From NCBI RefSeq assembly GCF_023282985.1, contig NZ_JAGQDC010000004.1:124001-188000 (forward strand): DNA of 64,000 bases, read 5' to 3'. The notes below the pieces were generated by a model. That model saw nothing but the letters and a program-made list of their open reading frames with translations. It had not been told where the DNA came from and made no database searches. A program made the translations under genes and the position numbers. Numbering within the stretch: the stretch's first letter is position 1; each line of letters begins with the position of its first letter. Shown one piece after another: positions 47,018 to 56,194 of the stretch. The DNA is from Serratia silvae (GTDB lineage Bacteria; Pseudomonadota; Gammaproteobacteria; Enterobacterales; Enterobacteriaceae).

Positions 47018-47040
47018 GCCTGCCAAAGCAGTGACAACCC
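47012..47040 (-). promoter_or_regulatory. Ribonucleic antiterminator (RAT) for a BglG/LicT-family protein
   Basis: The minus strand from 47040 reads GGGTTGTCACTGCTTTGGCA followed by GGCAAAACC, matching the bgl RAT consensus almost base for base. Its last six bases overlap the upstream arm of the terminator, so binding of an active BglG-type protein would exclude the terminator. This shows substrate-induced antitermination. Confidence 0.9.
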
Positions 47041-47506
47041 TAAATCGGTTGAGCTATGACGGTAACATTCTGTTTTTCAGTGCGGCAAGGCTTTCCGCCA
47101 TAAAGTTGCCAAAGTGTGATCCAGTATACAAAATCCCCCCTCCTGACCCCACAGGCTTAGCCCCCCGGTTAAAACAACACGATCAGGCAAAATATTAGAT
47201 AATCTAACTTATTTTTTATATGTAAGTTACCGTAAAGGTATGTTTGACCAACCATTTCACGCTGAGATAAAACCATTAAAAAGCATATAAAACAAATAAT
47301 TAAATTTATAATTTTACTTATTGATTGCTAATAACTTAACGCTTTAAGGTGAGTGCACGCCCAAAAAAACAGACGCAAACCACCAAAAAACAAAGAAATG
47401 TCTTAACGAAAAAAGACAAATACATCAGAAAAACTAACTAAAGTCTGGACAAAAAAAGCTCAGAGTATTATTACTAGTCTCCAGAGAATTTGTTTTAGGA
47501 AAAGTA
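47041..47506. promoter_or_regulatory. Divergent promoter region, bgl operon and SDR gene
   Basis: No gene is present in these 466 bases. The bgl promoter should lie at about 47045-47200. A sequence TGTGATCCAGTATACA at 47114-47129 resembles half of a CRP site (weak). 47200-47500 is very AT-rich and probably holds the promoter of the plus-strand SDR gene; no operator was recognised. Confidence 0.5.
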
Positions 47507-48262
47507 GTGACCATGGCATTACGTACAGAACTTGGGCGGGTGTTAATCACTGGTGCCGGTGGCCGAGTGGCGACAGCGTTCAAGCAGTTCGCTGGCCACC
47601 GTTATGACTTTCGCCTGGCCGAAAGAGAAACTGGCTTGCTCACCCATCTACGGCCCAATGATGAAGCGCTGACGTTTGATATTACCGATCTCGAGGCTTG
47701 CCGAGCGGCCTGCGCCAACATCGATACCGTGCTGCATTTGGCCGCCGATCCTTCCGCGGATGCCGACTTCTGTTCCTCACTGATGAACAACAATATCCTT
47801 GGTACGTTCAACATCTTCCGTGCAGCGAAAGACGCGGGTTGCCAGCGCGTGGTATTTGCCAGCAGCGCACAAGCGGTGGAAGGCTATCCGTTAGATTACC
47901 AGGTGCGCCCGGGCGATGCGCCGAAGCCAAAGAATATGTACGGGGCCAGCAAGGCGTTTGGCGAAGGGATCGCCGCCTATTTTGCCCATCAGGAGGGGCT
48001 TTCTGCACTGTCGGTGCGGATTGCCAACTTCACGACGCTGGAAGCAGGCCAGCAGATCAGCGCACGGGATATGAGCGCATTCCTGAGCCACCGCGATGCC
48101 GCCAATCTACTTGATCGCTGCATCCGCATTGCTGGTGTGCAGCATGCGGTGGTGCATGGCATCTCTAACAACCGCTATAAAAGATTGTCGTTGGAAGAAA
48201 CTACACGCCTGCTGGATTACTACCCCGAGGACGATGCGTTTACCCTGCTCGGGTTTAGCTAA
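47507..48262 (+). CDS. NAD-dependent extended SDR (epimerase/dehydratase, uronate-dehydrogenase-like)
   Basis: A 251-residue Rossmann enzyme. It has the nucleotide-binding motif VLITGAGGRVATAF near the N-terminus, TVLHLAADPS, the catalytic Ser region VVFASSAQAVEGYP and MYGASKAFGEG with the Tyr-x-x-x-Lys dyad. Length and the short C-terminal part resemble uronate dehydrogenase and related sugar-acid SDRs rather than full epimerases. GTG 47507 has AGGA six bases upstream; ATG 47513 would leave 12. The substrate is not determined. Possible co-function with the adjacent beta-glucoside genes is conjecture. Confidence 0.8.
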   Translation: MTMALRTELGRVLITGAGGRVATAFKQFAGHRYDFRLAERETGLLTHLRPNDEALTFDITDLEACRAACANIDTVLHLAADPSADADFCSSLMNNNILGTFNIFRAAKDAGCQRVVFASSAQAVEGYPLDYQVRPGDAPKPKNMYGASKAFGEGIAAYFAHQEGLSALSVRIANFTTLEAGQQISARDMSAFLSHRDAANLLDRCIRIAGVQHAVVHGISNNRYKRLSLEETTRLLDYYPEDDAFTLLGFS

Positions 48263-48366
48263 GCGGGCGCAAGTATACAGCGCCCCTTGTAAGCTGGTGA
48301 GAATTTGCCAGTAGTCTTATTTGCTGGGAGGTGGTGTTAATGATGCCACCGCCAGCGTTCACAACA

Positions 48367-48847
48367 TTACGGCTTTTCAGCAATCTTGCGCGGATACTCG
48401 TTGTTTTTAAAGGCGATGATCACCATTTCAAAACAGACACGGATGAATACCCCGCCGACGATGATACTTCCCAGGCCGCGTAAAAACTCGCCAGAAATCA
48501 TCAGCGCAATCACGCCGATCAGCACCGCGCTGACGAAGGGATGCCAGCGAGCTTCGAACAGCCAGTGGGTAATGCCCTGCTTGCGCGGTTTGGGTTGTGG
48601 AACGGGGAAAGATTTACGTTTCAAATGGTGCCAGACCAGCACGCCGGTCAGCACGGTTAACAGCACCACCGCAGGCCAGGGAGACATGCCGAACGTCTGC
48701 ATCAGCGAAGCATCCGGTAAGGCCGGAGCATTGATAGAGGCAAACAGCTGCTTACCGCCCGGCTGGCGGATATACCAGCTGGCAATCACAAAAGCGCCCA
48801 CGTTGCATGATAAATCCAAGAAGGAACCCCAGAAACAGACCTGTCAT
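48367..48847 (-). pseudogene. Remnant of a YeeE/YedE-family membrane transporter with a foreign C-terminus
   Basis: From ATG 48847, after AGGAG, the frame reads MTGLFLGFLLGFIMQRGRFC, the start of YeeE/YedE sulfur-transport proteins, and soon hits a stop. A second frame from 48819 continues IRQPGGKQLFASINAPALPD and HPFVSAVLIGVIALMISG, membrane segments of the same family. It then ends LGSIIVGGVFIRVCFEMVII, which looks like the C-terminus of a DUF4282 membrane protein. So a frameshift and an internal deletion have destroyed the gene, and its end may come from a second one. The downstream frame could still be translated as a 150-residue membrane protein. Confidence 0.55.
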
Positions 48848-49097
48848 AAGGGAAAAACTCCTTTTTTATGGCTATGCCATATCCAGATTGTAAACAGCTT
48901 GCCCTGGGTAGGGCGCAGGCATTTTACTCGCTAGAGACAGATAAATCACATAAAGAGGAGGGTTATTGAGGGTACGATCGTGTTTTAGAGGTTGGTGCAG
49001 GCCAGGTTGGCAAAAATTCAACCTGCGGGGCAGTTCTGCTATCATCCACAAGATTGGGAAAACGCCCGGTGTTGCACAGTAGAGGTATGATTTAAAG

Positions 49098-49790
49098 ATG
49101 GATACAGAGGCAAGTCGTACAACGCAAGTTTTGTCGGTTTTTGATTTTGACGGAACGCTGACGCACCACGACAGTTTTATCCCATTTCTGCGTTTCGCTT
49201 TTGGGCGACGGGTCTTTGCCCGGCGCTTGTTGCAGCTGGCGCAGCCTGCGTTTAAGCATTTGCGTAAAAAGCTCACCCGCGACGAGCTAAAAGAAACCCT
49301 GATTAAGGTTTTCCTGACGGGGGTGGATGAGCACTGGTTCCGTCAGCAGGCGGAAGCATTTTGTTCAGCCTATTGGACCAAGCTGATGCGCCCTTCCGGG
49401 CTGATTGCGGTTGCCATGGAGGTCAGTTCCGGCGCTGAGGTTACGATTTGTTCCGCTTCACCAGCCCTGGTGCTACAGCCGTTTGCCGATCGTTTGGGCA
49501 TCAAGCTGATTGGTACTCAGTTGGAAGTGGTTGACGGGAAGCTCACTGGGCGCATCACCGGCCATAACTGCCGCTGTGGGCAGAAGGTTGAACGCCTGGA
49601 AAATATCTACGGCCCGATGGGGAACTATCATCTCAGAGCCTGGGGCGATACCCGTGGGGACTACGAACTGTTGGCGGCTGCCCAGGACGCGCACTGGCGG
49701 CATTTCCATCCGGCCTGGTCAAAGCGCCGTTCTGCGGTCAAAAGGCTGCGCGTGGCGGAGCCAAACGTTATCAGCAAGACCGATCAATAA
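49098..49790 (+). CDS. HAD-superfamily IB phosphatase (SerB-like fold)
   Basis: A 230-residue hydrolase. Motif I is VFDFDGTLTHHDSF (DxDGT), motif II ICSASPALVLQPFADRL, and the Lys/Asp motifs fall in KVERLENIYGP and WGDTRGDYELL. The HAD-IB subclass includes phosphoserine phosphatase and various lipid or sugar phosphate phosphatases. The insert with FLRFAFGRRVFARRLLQL is typical of the TIGR01490-type group of unknown substrate. The following DNA carries a palindromic repeat. Confidence 0.85.
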   Translation: MDTEASRTTQVLSVFDFDGTLTHHDSFIPFLRFAFGRRVFARRLLQLAQPAFKHLRKKLTRDELKETLIKVFLTGVDEHWFRQQAEAFCSAYWTKLMRPSGLIAVAMEVSSGAEVTICSASPALVLQPFADRLGIKLIGTQLEVVDGKLTGRITGHNCRCGQKVERLENIYGPMGNYHLRAWGDTRGDYELLAAAQDAHWRHFHPAWSKRRSAVKRLRVAEPNVISKTDQ

Positions 49791-49816
49791 GCGTAGGAAT
49801 TCCTGGCAATCAGTTT

Positions 49817-49863
49817 CGCCCCCTCCAACCCTCTCACTAAAGGAGAGAACCAGGGTGAGGGCG
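49817..49863. repeat. Palindromic intergenic repeat, member 2
   Basis: CGCCCCCTCCAACCCTCTC ... GGAGAGAACCAGGGTGAGGG, an imperfect copy of the 43507 palindrome, placed between the convergent HAD and terF genes. Confidence 0.75.
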
Positions 49864-49907
49864 TCACTGTACGTCTATATTTTGCTTAACTCTCTGGTAT
49901 TACTAAG

Positions 49908-51158
49908 TTAAACAATAATCCGCTCCGCCTTGGCGGCGTCATACCAATCTTTAAACTCCTCCAGCAGCAGATCGTACAAACGGTCTTCTTTCATCGTGGC
50001 AAAATCGTCAATCGCAAAGAAGTTGGTGTTATCCACCCGACGATCGGTGAAGGTATCCAGATTTTCCAACACGCCGTAGTTCGAGCCACCCAGGCCGACA
50101 AACTTCCAGAAAATCGGGTAGTTGGCCGAACGTTTGATCGCCTCTTTGATCTGGCGCGTTTTACTGATGCCACCGTCGGTAATAAACACCACGTATACCG
50201 GCATATCGCTGTGTTTAAACGTCTCGATCAGCTCCTCCATCACCGGCGGTTCATTATTGGTGCCGCCCAGCTTTGGCAGGATCTCCCACATTGAGCGCTT
50301 GCCGCTGCCCTGGATCGCCTTGATATAGCCATCAAGATTATCCAGCGTCACATCGGGATATTTGGCATGTTTTTCGGCAAAGCCCCAGACGTCCATCGAG
50401 CCATCATCGTCAAGCTGCACGGCCAGCACGGCGATGCGATCCAGCACGGCTTGCACATTGCCCTTTTTAAACTGCCCAGTCATCGATCCTGAAGCATCCA
50501 GCACAAACGCAACTTTGGCCTTTACCGATTGCAGGTTGAATTTAGCCAGGCTGACGGTGACGTTCTTCGCCAGGCTCACCAAATGCGGGGCTTTATCCTG
50601 CAGTTTTTTCTCCAGGCTGATGGTCGGCGGCGGCGGCGGGGAGGCAGGCGCAGCTGGCTGAGCCACATCAACGCCATAGTTTAACGCCAGCGGCTCCAGG
50701 CCACCGTTAAACCCTTGCCCCAGCGCGCGCAGCTTCCAGTTACCGGCATGGCGATAAATTTCGGCCACAATCAGCGCCTTCTCCTGACGACCTGGGGTTT
50801 CTACGCTGTATTGGGCAACGTTCTGCGCATCCATTTTCAGGTGTTGCAGCCCAGAGATTGCATCAGGGCCATCAATCACCAAAGTGATGGCAATTTTGCT
50901 GACATTGGCGTCAATCTTGCTTAGATCCAGTGAAAGAGAGCTGCTTTGGTGGGTGGTTTGTAAAACGACGCTGCGGTTGGGGGTAGCGGTTTGATTGAAG
51001 AAGATAAAATCGGCATCGCCACGGACTTTGCCCTCGGCATTCAGCAGGAATACTGCGGTATCAGGCTCACTCTTAAAACCAGGGTTGGCGGGGTACTGCA
51101 GGGTCAGGTTGAGCTGGGTGCCATTGACTACCAGATTCTGGCCGGACTGTAACATCAT
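49908..51158 (-). CDS. terF: Tellurite/stress resistance protein TerF (TerD domain plus von Willebrand A domain)
   Basis: A 416-residue protein; TerF of enterobacterial ter operons is about 413. The N-terminal TerD domain (residues 1-165; [20 protein letters not shown]) is joined by a Pro-rich linker (PPPPPTI) to a vWA domain with the metal-dependent motif [13 protein letters not shown] and the later FITDGG. TerD domains bind calcium; vWA mediates complexes at the membrane. Last gene of the ter operon on this strand, after terE with a 127-base gap that holds a palindromic repeat. Confidence 0.95.
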   Translation of the reverse strand: MMLQSGQNLVVNGTQLNLTLQYPANPGFKSEPDTAVFLLNAEGKVRGDADFIFFNQTATPNRSVVLQTTHQSSSLSLDLSKIDANVSKIAITLVIDGPDAISGLQHLKMDAQNVAQYSVETPGRQEKALIVAEIYRHAGNWKLRALGQGFNGGLEPLALNYGVDVAQPAAPASPPPPPTISLEKKLQDKAPHLVSLAKNVTVSLAKFNLQSVKAKVAFVLDASGSMTGQFKKGNVQAVLDRIAVLAVQLDDDGSMDVWGFAEKHAKYPDVTLDNLDGYIKAIQGSGKRSMWEILPKLGGTNNEPPVMEELIETFKHSDMPVYVVFITDGGISKTRQIKEAIKRSANYPIFWKFVGLGGSNYGVLENLDTFTDRRVDNTNFFAIDDFATMKEDRLYDLLLEEFKDWYDAAKAERIIV

Positions 51159-51234
51159 CAGGATAACCTCCTGTTAAAATAGCTTTTCCATAACGGTAAT
51201 ATTGGCGGGTGGAGCAGGGCAAGGGGGATACATG

Positions 51235-51271
51235 TTCCCCTCACCCCAACCCTCTCCCACAGGGAGAGGGA
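51235..51271. repeat. Palindromic intergenic repeat, member 3
   Basis: CCCCTCACCCCAACCCTCTC CCACAGGGAGAGGG, a partial copy of the family between terE and terF. The right arm is shortened compared with 43507. It may reduce readthrough into terF. Confidence 0.75.
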
Positions 51272-51285
51272 GCTAATTCAGTGTC

Positions 51286-51861
51286 TTAGATATTCACGCC
51301 ATGCTGCGAGGCCAGGGCGGACAGGCCACCGGCAAAACCTTGGCCCACGGCCTTGAATTTCCACTCGGCACCGTTGCGATACAGCTCGCCGAATACCATT
51401 GCGGTTTCGGTAGAAGCATCTTCAGACAGGTCAAAGCGAGCGATTTCGGTGCCGTTATCGTTGTTGAAGATACGCATGTAGCTGTTGCTGACCATGCCGA
51501 AATTCTGTTTACGCGCTTCGGCATCATAGATGGTGACAGCGAAAACCAGTTTCTTGACTTCAGCAGGCACTTTGCTCAACTCAATTTTGACTTGCTCATC
51601 GTCGCCATCGCCTTCGCCGGTGCGGTTGTCGCCCTGGTGCTCAACGGAACCACAGGTGCTCTTCTTGTTGTTGAAGAAGATAAAGCTGCTGTCATTCAGC
51701 ACTTTACCGTCATCACCAACCATAAATACTGAGGCATCCAGGTCAAACCCTTGGCCGTCGGTGACGCGCGCATCCCAACCTAAGCCAGCCATGGCAATAT
51801 TCATGGTTGGTGCTTCTTTGGTCAGGGATACGTTACCGCCTTTTACGAGAGAAACTGCCAT
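51286..51861 (-). CDS. terE: TerD-domain protein TerE
   Basis: A 191-residue single TerD-domain protein (TerE is 191). The family motifs [20 protein letters not shown] and [20 protein letters not shown] (Asp-rich calcium site) are intact. It forms membrane-associated Ter complexes with TerD and TerC. The start has AGGAGC upstream. Strong similarity to the adjacent terD indicates tandem duplication. Confidence 0.96.
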   Translation of the reverse strand: MAVSLVKGGNVSLTKEAPTMNIAMAGLGWDARVTDGQGFDLDASVFMVGDDGKVLNDSSFIFFNNKKSTCGSVEHQGDNRTGEGDGDDEQVKIELSKVPAEVKKLVFAVTIYDAEARKQNFGMVSNSYMRIFNNDNGTEIARFDLSEDASTETAMVFGELYRNGAEWKFKAVGQGFAGGLSALASQHGVNI

Positions 51862-51933
51862 TTTAAAGCTCCTGCTTTGTAGGGGATGATACGGGCAGTG
51901 GTGTACTGCCCGTCATATTAACTAGCTTGTCGA

Positions 51934-52512
51934 TCAGGACGCGTTGATGCCGTACTGAGCACACACGGAAGCCAAGCCACCGGCATAACCCTGACCTACC
52001 GCGCGGAATTTCCACTCGGCGTTGTTGCGATACAGCTCACCAAACAGCATGGCGGTTTCGGTGGACGCATCTTCTGTCAGGTCATAACGGGCCACTTCGG
52101 TCTGGTTGTCATCATTTACCAGACGGATAAAGGCACCGGACACCTGGCCGAAGCTCTGGCGACGAGCCTGTGCATCGTGGATAGTGACCACAAACACGAT
52201 TTTGTCGACATCAGCTGGGATCATATCCAGTTTGATTTTCAGAGATTCGTCATCACCGTCACCTTCACCAGTACGGTTGTCACCGGTATGGGTAACGGAA
52301 CCGTCTGAAGAAGTCAGATTGTTATAAAAAATGAAATCAGCATCGCCGCGCACTTTCCCGTTTGCGGCCAGCAAGAATGCAGAGGCATCCAGGTCAAAGT
52401 CTTGACCATCGGTGGAACGTGCATCCCAACCCAAACCAATCAACACGTTCTTCATGGTTGGAGCTGCTTTACTCAGGGAAACATTACCGCCTTTAGATAA
52501 AGAAACACTCAT
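51934..52512 (-). CDS. terD: TerD-domain protein TerD
   Basis: A 192-residue calcium-binding TerD protein (TerD is 192). Motifs: [61 protein letters not shown] 72-base gap separates it from terE. It is the best-studied core subunit of the tellurite resistance and phage/colicin stress system. Confidence 0.97.
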   Translation of the reverse strand: MSVSLSKGGNVSLSKAAPTMKNVLIGLGWDARSTDGQDFDLDASAFLLAANGKVRGDADFIFYNNLTSSDGSVTHTGDNRTGEGDGDDESLKIKLDMIPADVDKIVFVVTIHDAQARRQSFGQVSGAFIRLVNDDNQTEVARYDLTEDASTETAMLFGELYRNNAEWKFRAVGQGYAGGLASVCAQYGINAS

Positions 52513-52568
52513 TGTTCTAACCTCTCAAAAATTAAACTTATTTAAATAGATTTCAGCTGGATAGGAGA

Positions 52569-53612
52569 TCAGCTCTCCTTTTTCTCCTCGGCGTCGGATT
52601 TGCCTGGGAACATGACGCTCGCGAGAATACCCACCGCCAGAACGCCCAGCACGACAAACAGACTCGCCGTTGCTGAAATGCTGTACCCATGATGCCAGAT
52701 GTGGTCGGTGGCATTAAGACCCAGTTTCACCGCAATGAAGAACAGCAACACAATAACGGCTTTTTCCAGATGCGTCAGGTACTGCTTCAGCGCCTCCAGC
52801 ACAAAATAGAGCGTACGCAAACCGAGGATGGCAAACATCATGGCGCTGTAAACAATCAGCGGCTCACGGCTCACCGCGATGATGGCAGGCACCGAGTCAA
52901 ACGCAAACATCACGTCGGACAGCTCAACCACGGCCACGCACAGCATCAGCGGTGTCGCATACCGCCAAGCCTTGGCACCACGGCCAATAGTGACATCCTT
53001 GTTTTCCGGCTTGGCCAGTTCTTCATCGACTTCTTTCTGGTTTAACAAGAAAGCGTGGCCTCTGAGCTTCGGCCAAATCGGGAAGAACCGTTTAACCATG
53101 CGATACGCCAGGTGCTGCGAATAGTCTTCGATCTCATCACCGTCATCGCCGCTGCGCAACATCATCACCGCCGTCCAGGCCACGATCAGCGCAAAGACAA
53201 TTTCAACATACGGCCCGAGGCTGAGCAAACCGGTACCGATGGCAACAAAGATGCCCCGGAACACGATAGCCCCGATAATGCCCCAGTAGAGCACACGGTG
53301 ACGATAGCGATCCGGCACGGCGAACCAGGAGAAGATAGCCATCATGACAAACAGGTTATCAACCGACAGCACTTTCTCCAGTGCATAACCGGTGACAAAC
53401 AGGCTGGCCACTTCGGCACCGTGGTGGATATACAAGAAGCCTGCAAAGGCCATCGCTATGGCAACCCAGAAAACAGACCACAAGGCTGCGCTCTTGAGCG
53501 AAATAGGCTTGTCATCACGGTGCATAAACAAGTCGATAAAAATGGCCCCGACAGCCAATACAATGAAAACAATGACGGTTTCGGTCGGGAAGCCGATGTG
53601 CGTGGATACCAT
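52569..53612 (-). CDS. terC: Integral membrane protein TerC
   Basis: A 347-residue membrane protein (TerC is 346) with about nine helices. The family motif FVSWFAV-type segment (FSWFAVPDRYRHRVLYWGII) and the conserved Asp-rich helix ends (FIDLFMHRD, VDNLFVMMAIFSW, LSDVMFAFDSVPAI) are present. TerC anchors the Ter complex, and related proteins handle metal ions at the Sec translocon. Between terB and terD as usual. Confidence 0.97.
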   Translation of the reverse strand: MVSTHIGFPTETVIVFIVLAVGAIFIDLFMHRDDKPISLKSAALWSVFWVAIAMAFAGFLYIHHGAEVASLFVTGYALEKVLSVDNLFVMMAIFSWFAVPDRYRHRVLYWGIIGAIVFRGIFVAIGTGLLSLGPYVEIVFALIVAWTAVMMLRSGDDGDEIEDYSQHLAYRMVKRFFPIWPKLRGHAFLLNQKEVDEELAKPENKDVTIGRGAKAWRYATPLMLCVAVVELSDVMFAFDSVPAIIAVSREPLIVYSAMMFAILGLRTLYFVLEALKQYLTHLEKAVIVLLFFIAVKLGLNATDHIWHHGYSISATASLFVVLGVLAVGILASVMFPGKSDAEEKKES

Positions 53613-53636
53613 AGTTAACCTTTTGAGGATATTACA

Positions 53637-54092
53637 TTAAAGACCGAATTCGGCCGCATCAAAGCCAAGCGCAGCCACAATTTCGCGTACTGCTTTTTGC
53701 TCATCCTGGTCGAAGTCACCGTCGCTTTTAGCTACGGCGATACCTACACGGATGGCCAACTGGGCCGCTTCTGGCTGATCTTTCAGCGCCAGGATGTACT
53801 TCATGGTTTCGCCCTTGCCGATTTCGACATCGAACTCAAAGCTGGCGATCAGTTTGTTAAAGAATTCGATGACTTCAGAAGTCTCGAACACTTTCAGCTC
53901 ATCAGATGCCTGGAGGAACCCAATCATCTTCTGTTTTTCATCAGAGCTGACGCCGTCGCTGGCCACGGCGATACGTGCACAAACGGCCACGGTACCCTGC
54001 ATGAACTTTTTGTTCTTGAAACGGCTAACCTGCTTGGTCAGCTCGTCGCGACTGGCACTGAATGCCCCTTTAACCTTGTTGAAAAAACTCAT
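53637..54092 (-). CDS. terB: Tellurite resistance protein TerB
   Basis: A 151-residue, all-helical acidic protein (TerB is 151). Metal-binding motifs of TerB are visible: SDGVSSDEKQKMIGFL and KSDGDFDQDEQKAVREIVAA, two pseudo-repeats forming the dimetal site. It interacts with TerC at the inner membrane. The frame ends GFDAAEFGL. Confidence 0.97.
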   Translation of the reverse strand: MSFFNKVKGAFSASRDELTKQVSRFKNKKFMQGTVAVCARIAVASDGVSSDEKQKMIGFLQASDELKVFETSEVIEFFNKLIASFEFDVEIGKGETMKYILALKDQPEAAQLAIRVGIAVAKSDGDFDQDEQKAVREIVAALGFDAAEFGL

Positions 54093-54115
54093 GGTGAAAT
54101 CCTCTGTGAAATTGA

Positions 54116-55282
54116 TTACTTTGACCCTGCTCTCCAGCTGAAACCCCAGCCGAAAGCCTGATCCATGTCACTGTGACCGTTAAAGAAGCGGTTAACACGC
54201 TCAACCTTGATGCTACCGTTCTCGTTAACCAGGCGCGCAATGGCACACATGTTGCGGTTGTTCTGGCCTTCCGACATGCGGGTTTCAATCGGTGGCTGGT
54301 CTGGCACGTGCAACGTCACCACGCCGTCCGTTTTATCCCAGCTCGCGACCCCTTCGTAGATGAAGGCATAAACCAGCACTTCGCGGATATGTTTCCATTC
54401 GCGCCCGTTGATATGCAGCCATTCGCCGTCCGAGATATCACCGGTGCGGTCATCGCCTTGCAGTTGGACAAACGGCTCGCGGTTGTAGTCACCAAAACGC
54501 TTACCGAGCGCCTGGATCACCGTTTTTTCCCCGTTGGCCATTTCGACAAACGCCCCGAGATCGAGATCGACGCCCTTGTTCGAACTGAACATCGCCCGTA
54601 AACCCGTCGGGCCGCTGCCGCGATGCCAGTTCAGGTTGATACGGATTTCCCCAAAGTTATCCCGCTTGGTCAGGCTGATAGCCGGTTTTTCTTTGGTTAA
54701 TGACACTTTGCTCAGGCTGATTTTGGCTGGCTCCGGCGTTGGGACCGGTGCAGTCGTTGGCGCAGGAGCCGCTGCCGGGGCAGGAGCATCCGCTACATCC
54801 ACACCAAAATGCTCAGCCAGCGGTTTCAGCCCGCCGTTGAAGCCCTGAGCGATAAAGCGGAACTTCCATTCGCTGTTGCGACGGTAAAGCTCACCCAGGA
54901 TCAAGGCGGCTTCCTGGCGGCCATTCAGCTCAACGGTACCCACCAGCAACACTTCGTTGTCCGCTTCAATCTGGATCAGCAAACGTTGCAGGCCCGCGAC
55001 GGTTTGAGCCCCTTCACAGGTCACCGTAAAGGCGACTTTCTGCACGTCTGGGTGCAGGCGGCTGACGTCTACCGCGAAACTGGAGTTATGGCCTTCTTGG
55101 GTCAGGGCAACCGTGGCGTCATCGCTCTTGGGCTGACCATAAAAGATCATGTCCGCGTCGCCCTTCACTTTACCGTCGGCATACAGGCGGAAAGCGGAGG
55201 CATCGACCGATGCGCCGGACAGCACGCGCACCGTTAATAATTTAGATGGAACTGGGGCATTGGCCCCTGGAGTCATATTCAT
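54116..55282 (-). CDS. terA: TerA, double TerD-like domain protein
   Basis: A 388-residue protein (TerA is about 385): N-terminal TerD-like domain (residues 1-165), a Pro/Ala linker (APAAAPAPTTAPVPTPEP) and a C-terminal TerA-type domain with GVDLDLGAFVEMANGEKTVI. The C-terminal domain lacks several of the calcium Asp residues seen in TerD and TerE. The start overlaps terZ's stop by one base. Confidence 0.96.
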   Translation of the reverse strand: MNMTPGANAPVPSKLLTVRVLSGASVDASAFRLYADGKVKGDADMIFYGQPKSDDATVALTQEGHNSSFAVDVSRLHPDVQKVAFTVTCEGAQTVAGLQRLLIQIEADNEVLLVGTVELNGRQEAALILGELYRRNSEWKFRFIAQGFNGGLKPLAEHFGVDVADAPAPAAAPAPTTAPVPTPEPAKISLSKVSLTKEKPAISLTKRDNFGEIRINLNWHRGSGPTGLRAMFSSNKGVDLDLGAFVEMANGEKTVIQALGKRFGDYNREPFVQLQGDDRTGDISDGEWLHINGREWKHIREVLVYAFIYEGVASWDKTDGVVTLHVPDQPPIETRMSEGQNNRNMCAIARLVNENGSIKVERVNRFFNGHSDMDQAFGWGFSWRAGSK

Positions 55283-55869
55283 TAGCGCACCACGGTAGCG
55301 ACGATGTCTGCATGCATGTCATCAATGGTTCTGCCGCTGCACGCTTTGCCATGCGCGGTAAAATCCCACTGGCCGTTGTTACGACGAAGTGAAGCAATCA
55401 CGATACCGGTATGCGCACCCTGCTCTTTCAGCCCATAGCGCGCCAGCTCCTTGTTAGCCTGATCGACCACGCGGCAAAACGCGTTTTCCACATCGTTGAA
55501 CGACTGCCCACGGAAGCTGTTGACGGTAAAGGCCAGGTATTCCACCTGCGCTGGCAGTTTTGCCAGCGCTACCAGGATGACTTCGTCATCGCCATCGCCT
55601 TCACCGGTCAGGTTGTCGCCGCTGTGCACCACTGCGCCGCAGCGAGACTTAAGCTGGCGGAACCAGATGGTGTCGATGGTATTGCCATCTTTATCCAGCA
55701 ATACGCAGCCAGCATCGAGATCGATGGCATCACTGCCGCCGCCGAACATCTTGCTCAACAGGCCACCTTTCTTCTTGATGGGATCCCACCCCAGGCCGAA
55801 GTGCAGCTGGTTGATGGCAGATGACTGCTTGCTGAGCGAAACGGTCTGGTTCTTGGTTAATGACACCAT
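55282..55869 (-). CDS. terZ: TerD-domain protein TerZ
   Basis: A 195-residue TerD-family protein (TerZ is 193), first gene of terZABCDEF. It has the TerZ-specific insert KKKGGLLSKMFGGGSDAIDL and the calcium motif [20 protein letters not shown]. Ribosome site AAGGAAC is close to ATG 55869. The promoter must lie in the 325-base region shared with the plus-strand module. Confidence 0.96.
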   Translation of the reverse strand: MVSLTKNQTVSLSKQSSAINQLHFGLGWDPIKKKGGLLSKMFGGGSDAIDLDAGCVLLDKDGNTIDTIWFRQLKSRCGAVVHSGDNLTGEGDGDDEVILVALAKLPAQVEYLAFTVNSFRGQSFNDVENAFCRVVDQANKELARYGLKEQGAHTGIVIASLRRNNGQWDFTAHGKACSGRTIDDMHADIVATVVR

Positions 55870-56194
55870 GGTCTAAGTTCCTTCAAGTTGGTATTGAAAA
55901 TAGTGATTTTTTACACCAAATTCCATGAGTAGAAAATCATATCATGATGGTGTTCGCGCACAAGCCTATTTTTGCCTATCTTTATCTTGATTTACTTTAA
56001 ATCTATATTTTTAATAATATTATTTTTTTAACATGGTTTAAATTTTTGATTTTAACCTTCATTTTTTGCCACTTATCAACGTATCTTTTCACTTCTAGAC
56101 TGACATCATGTTATGATTGACATCGCCATCAGAGTGGCCTCAACCCACAGCGATCCTTTTAACCATCAAGCCTTGAACGGTAAAAATCAAAAAA
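55870..56194. promoter_or_regulatory. Divergent promoter region of the two ter arms
   Basis: A 325-base, AT-rich intergenic region. AATCATATCATGATG at 55935-55949 and CATCATGTTATGATT at 56104-56118 are inverted copies of one 15-base quasi-palindrome (14 of 15 match when one is reversed). One lies 66 bases from terZ and the other 77 bases from the plus-strand start. TerW, encoded at the end of the plus-strand arm, is a known regulator binding in the ter promoter region of plasmid systems, so these are candidate TerW operators (inference). Confidence 0.6.

Noticed and set aside
52569..53612. TerC considered as the Alx/YgjT-type manganese exporter
   Set aside because: Exact placement between terB and terD and the length of 347 residues fit TerC of the ter operon.
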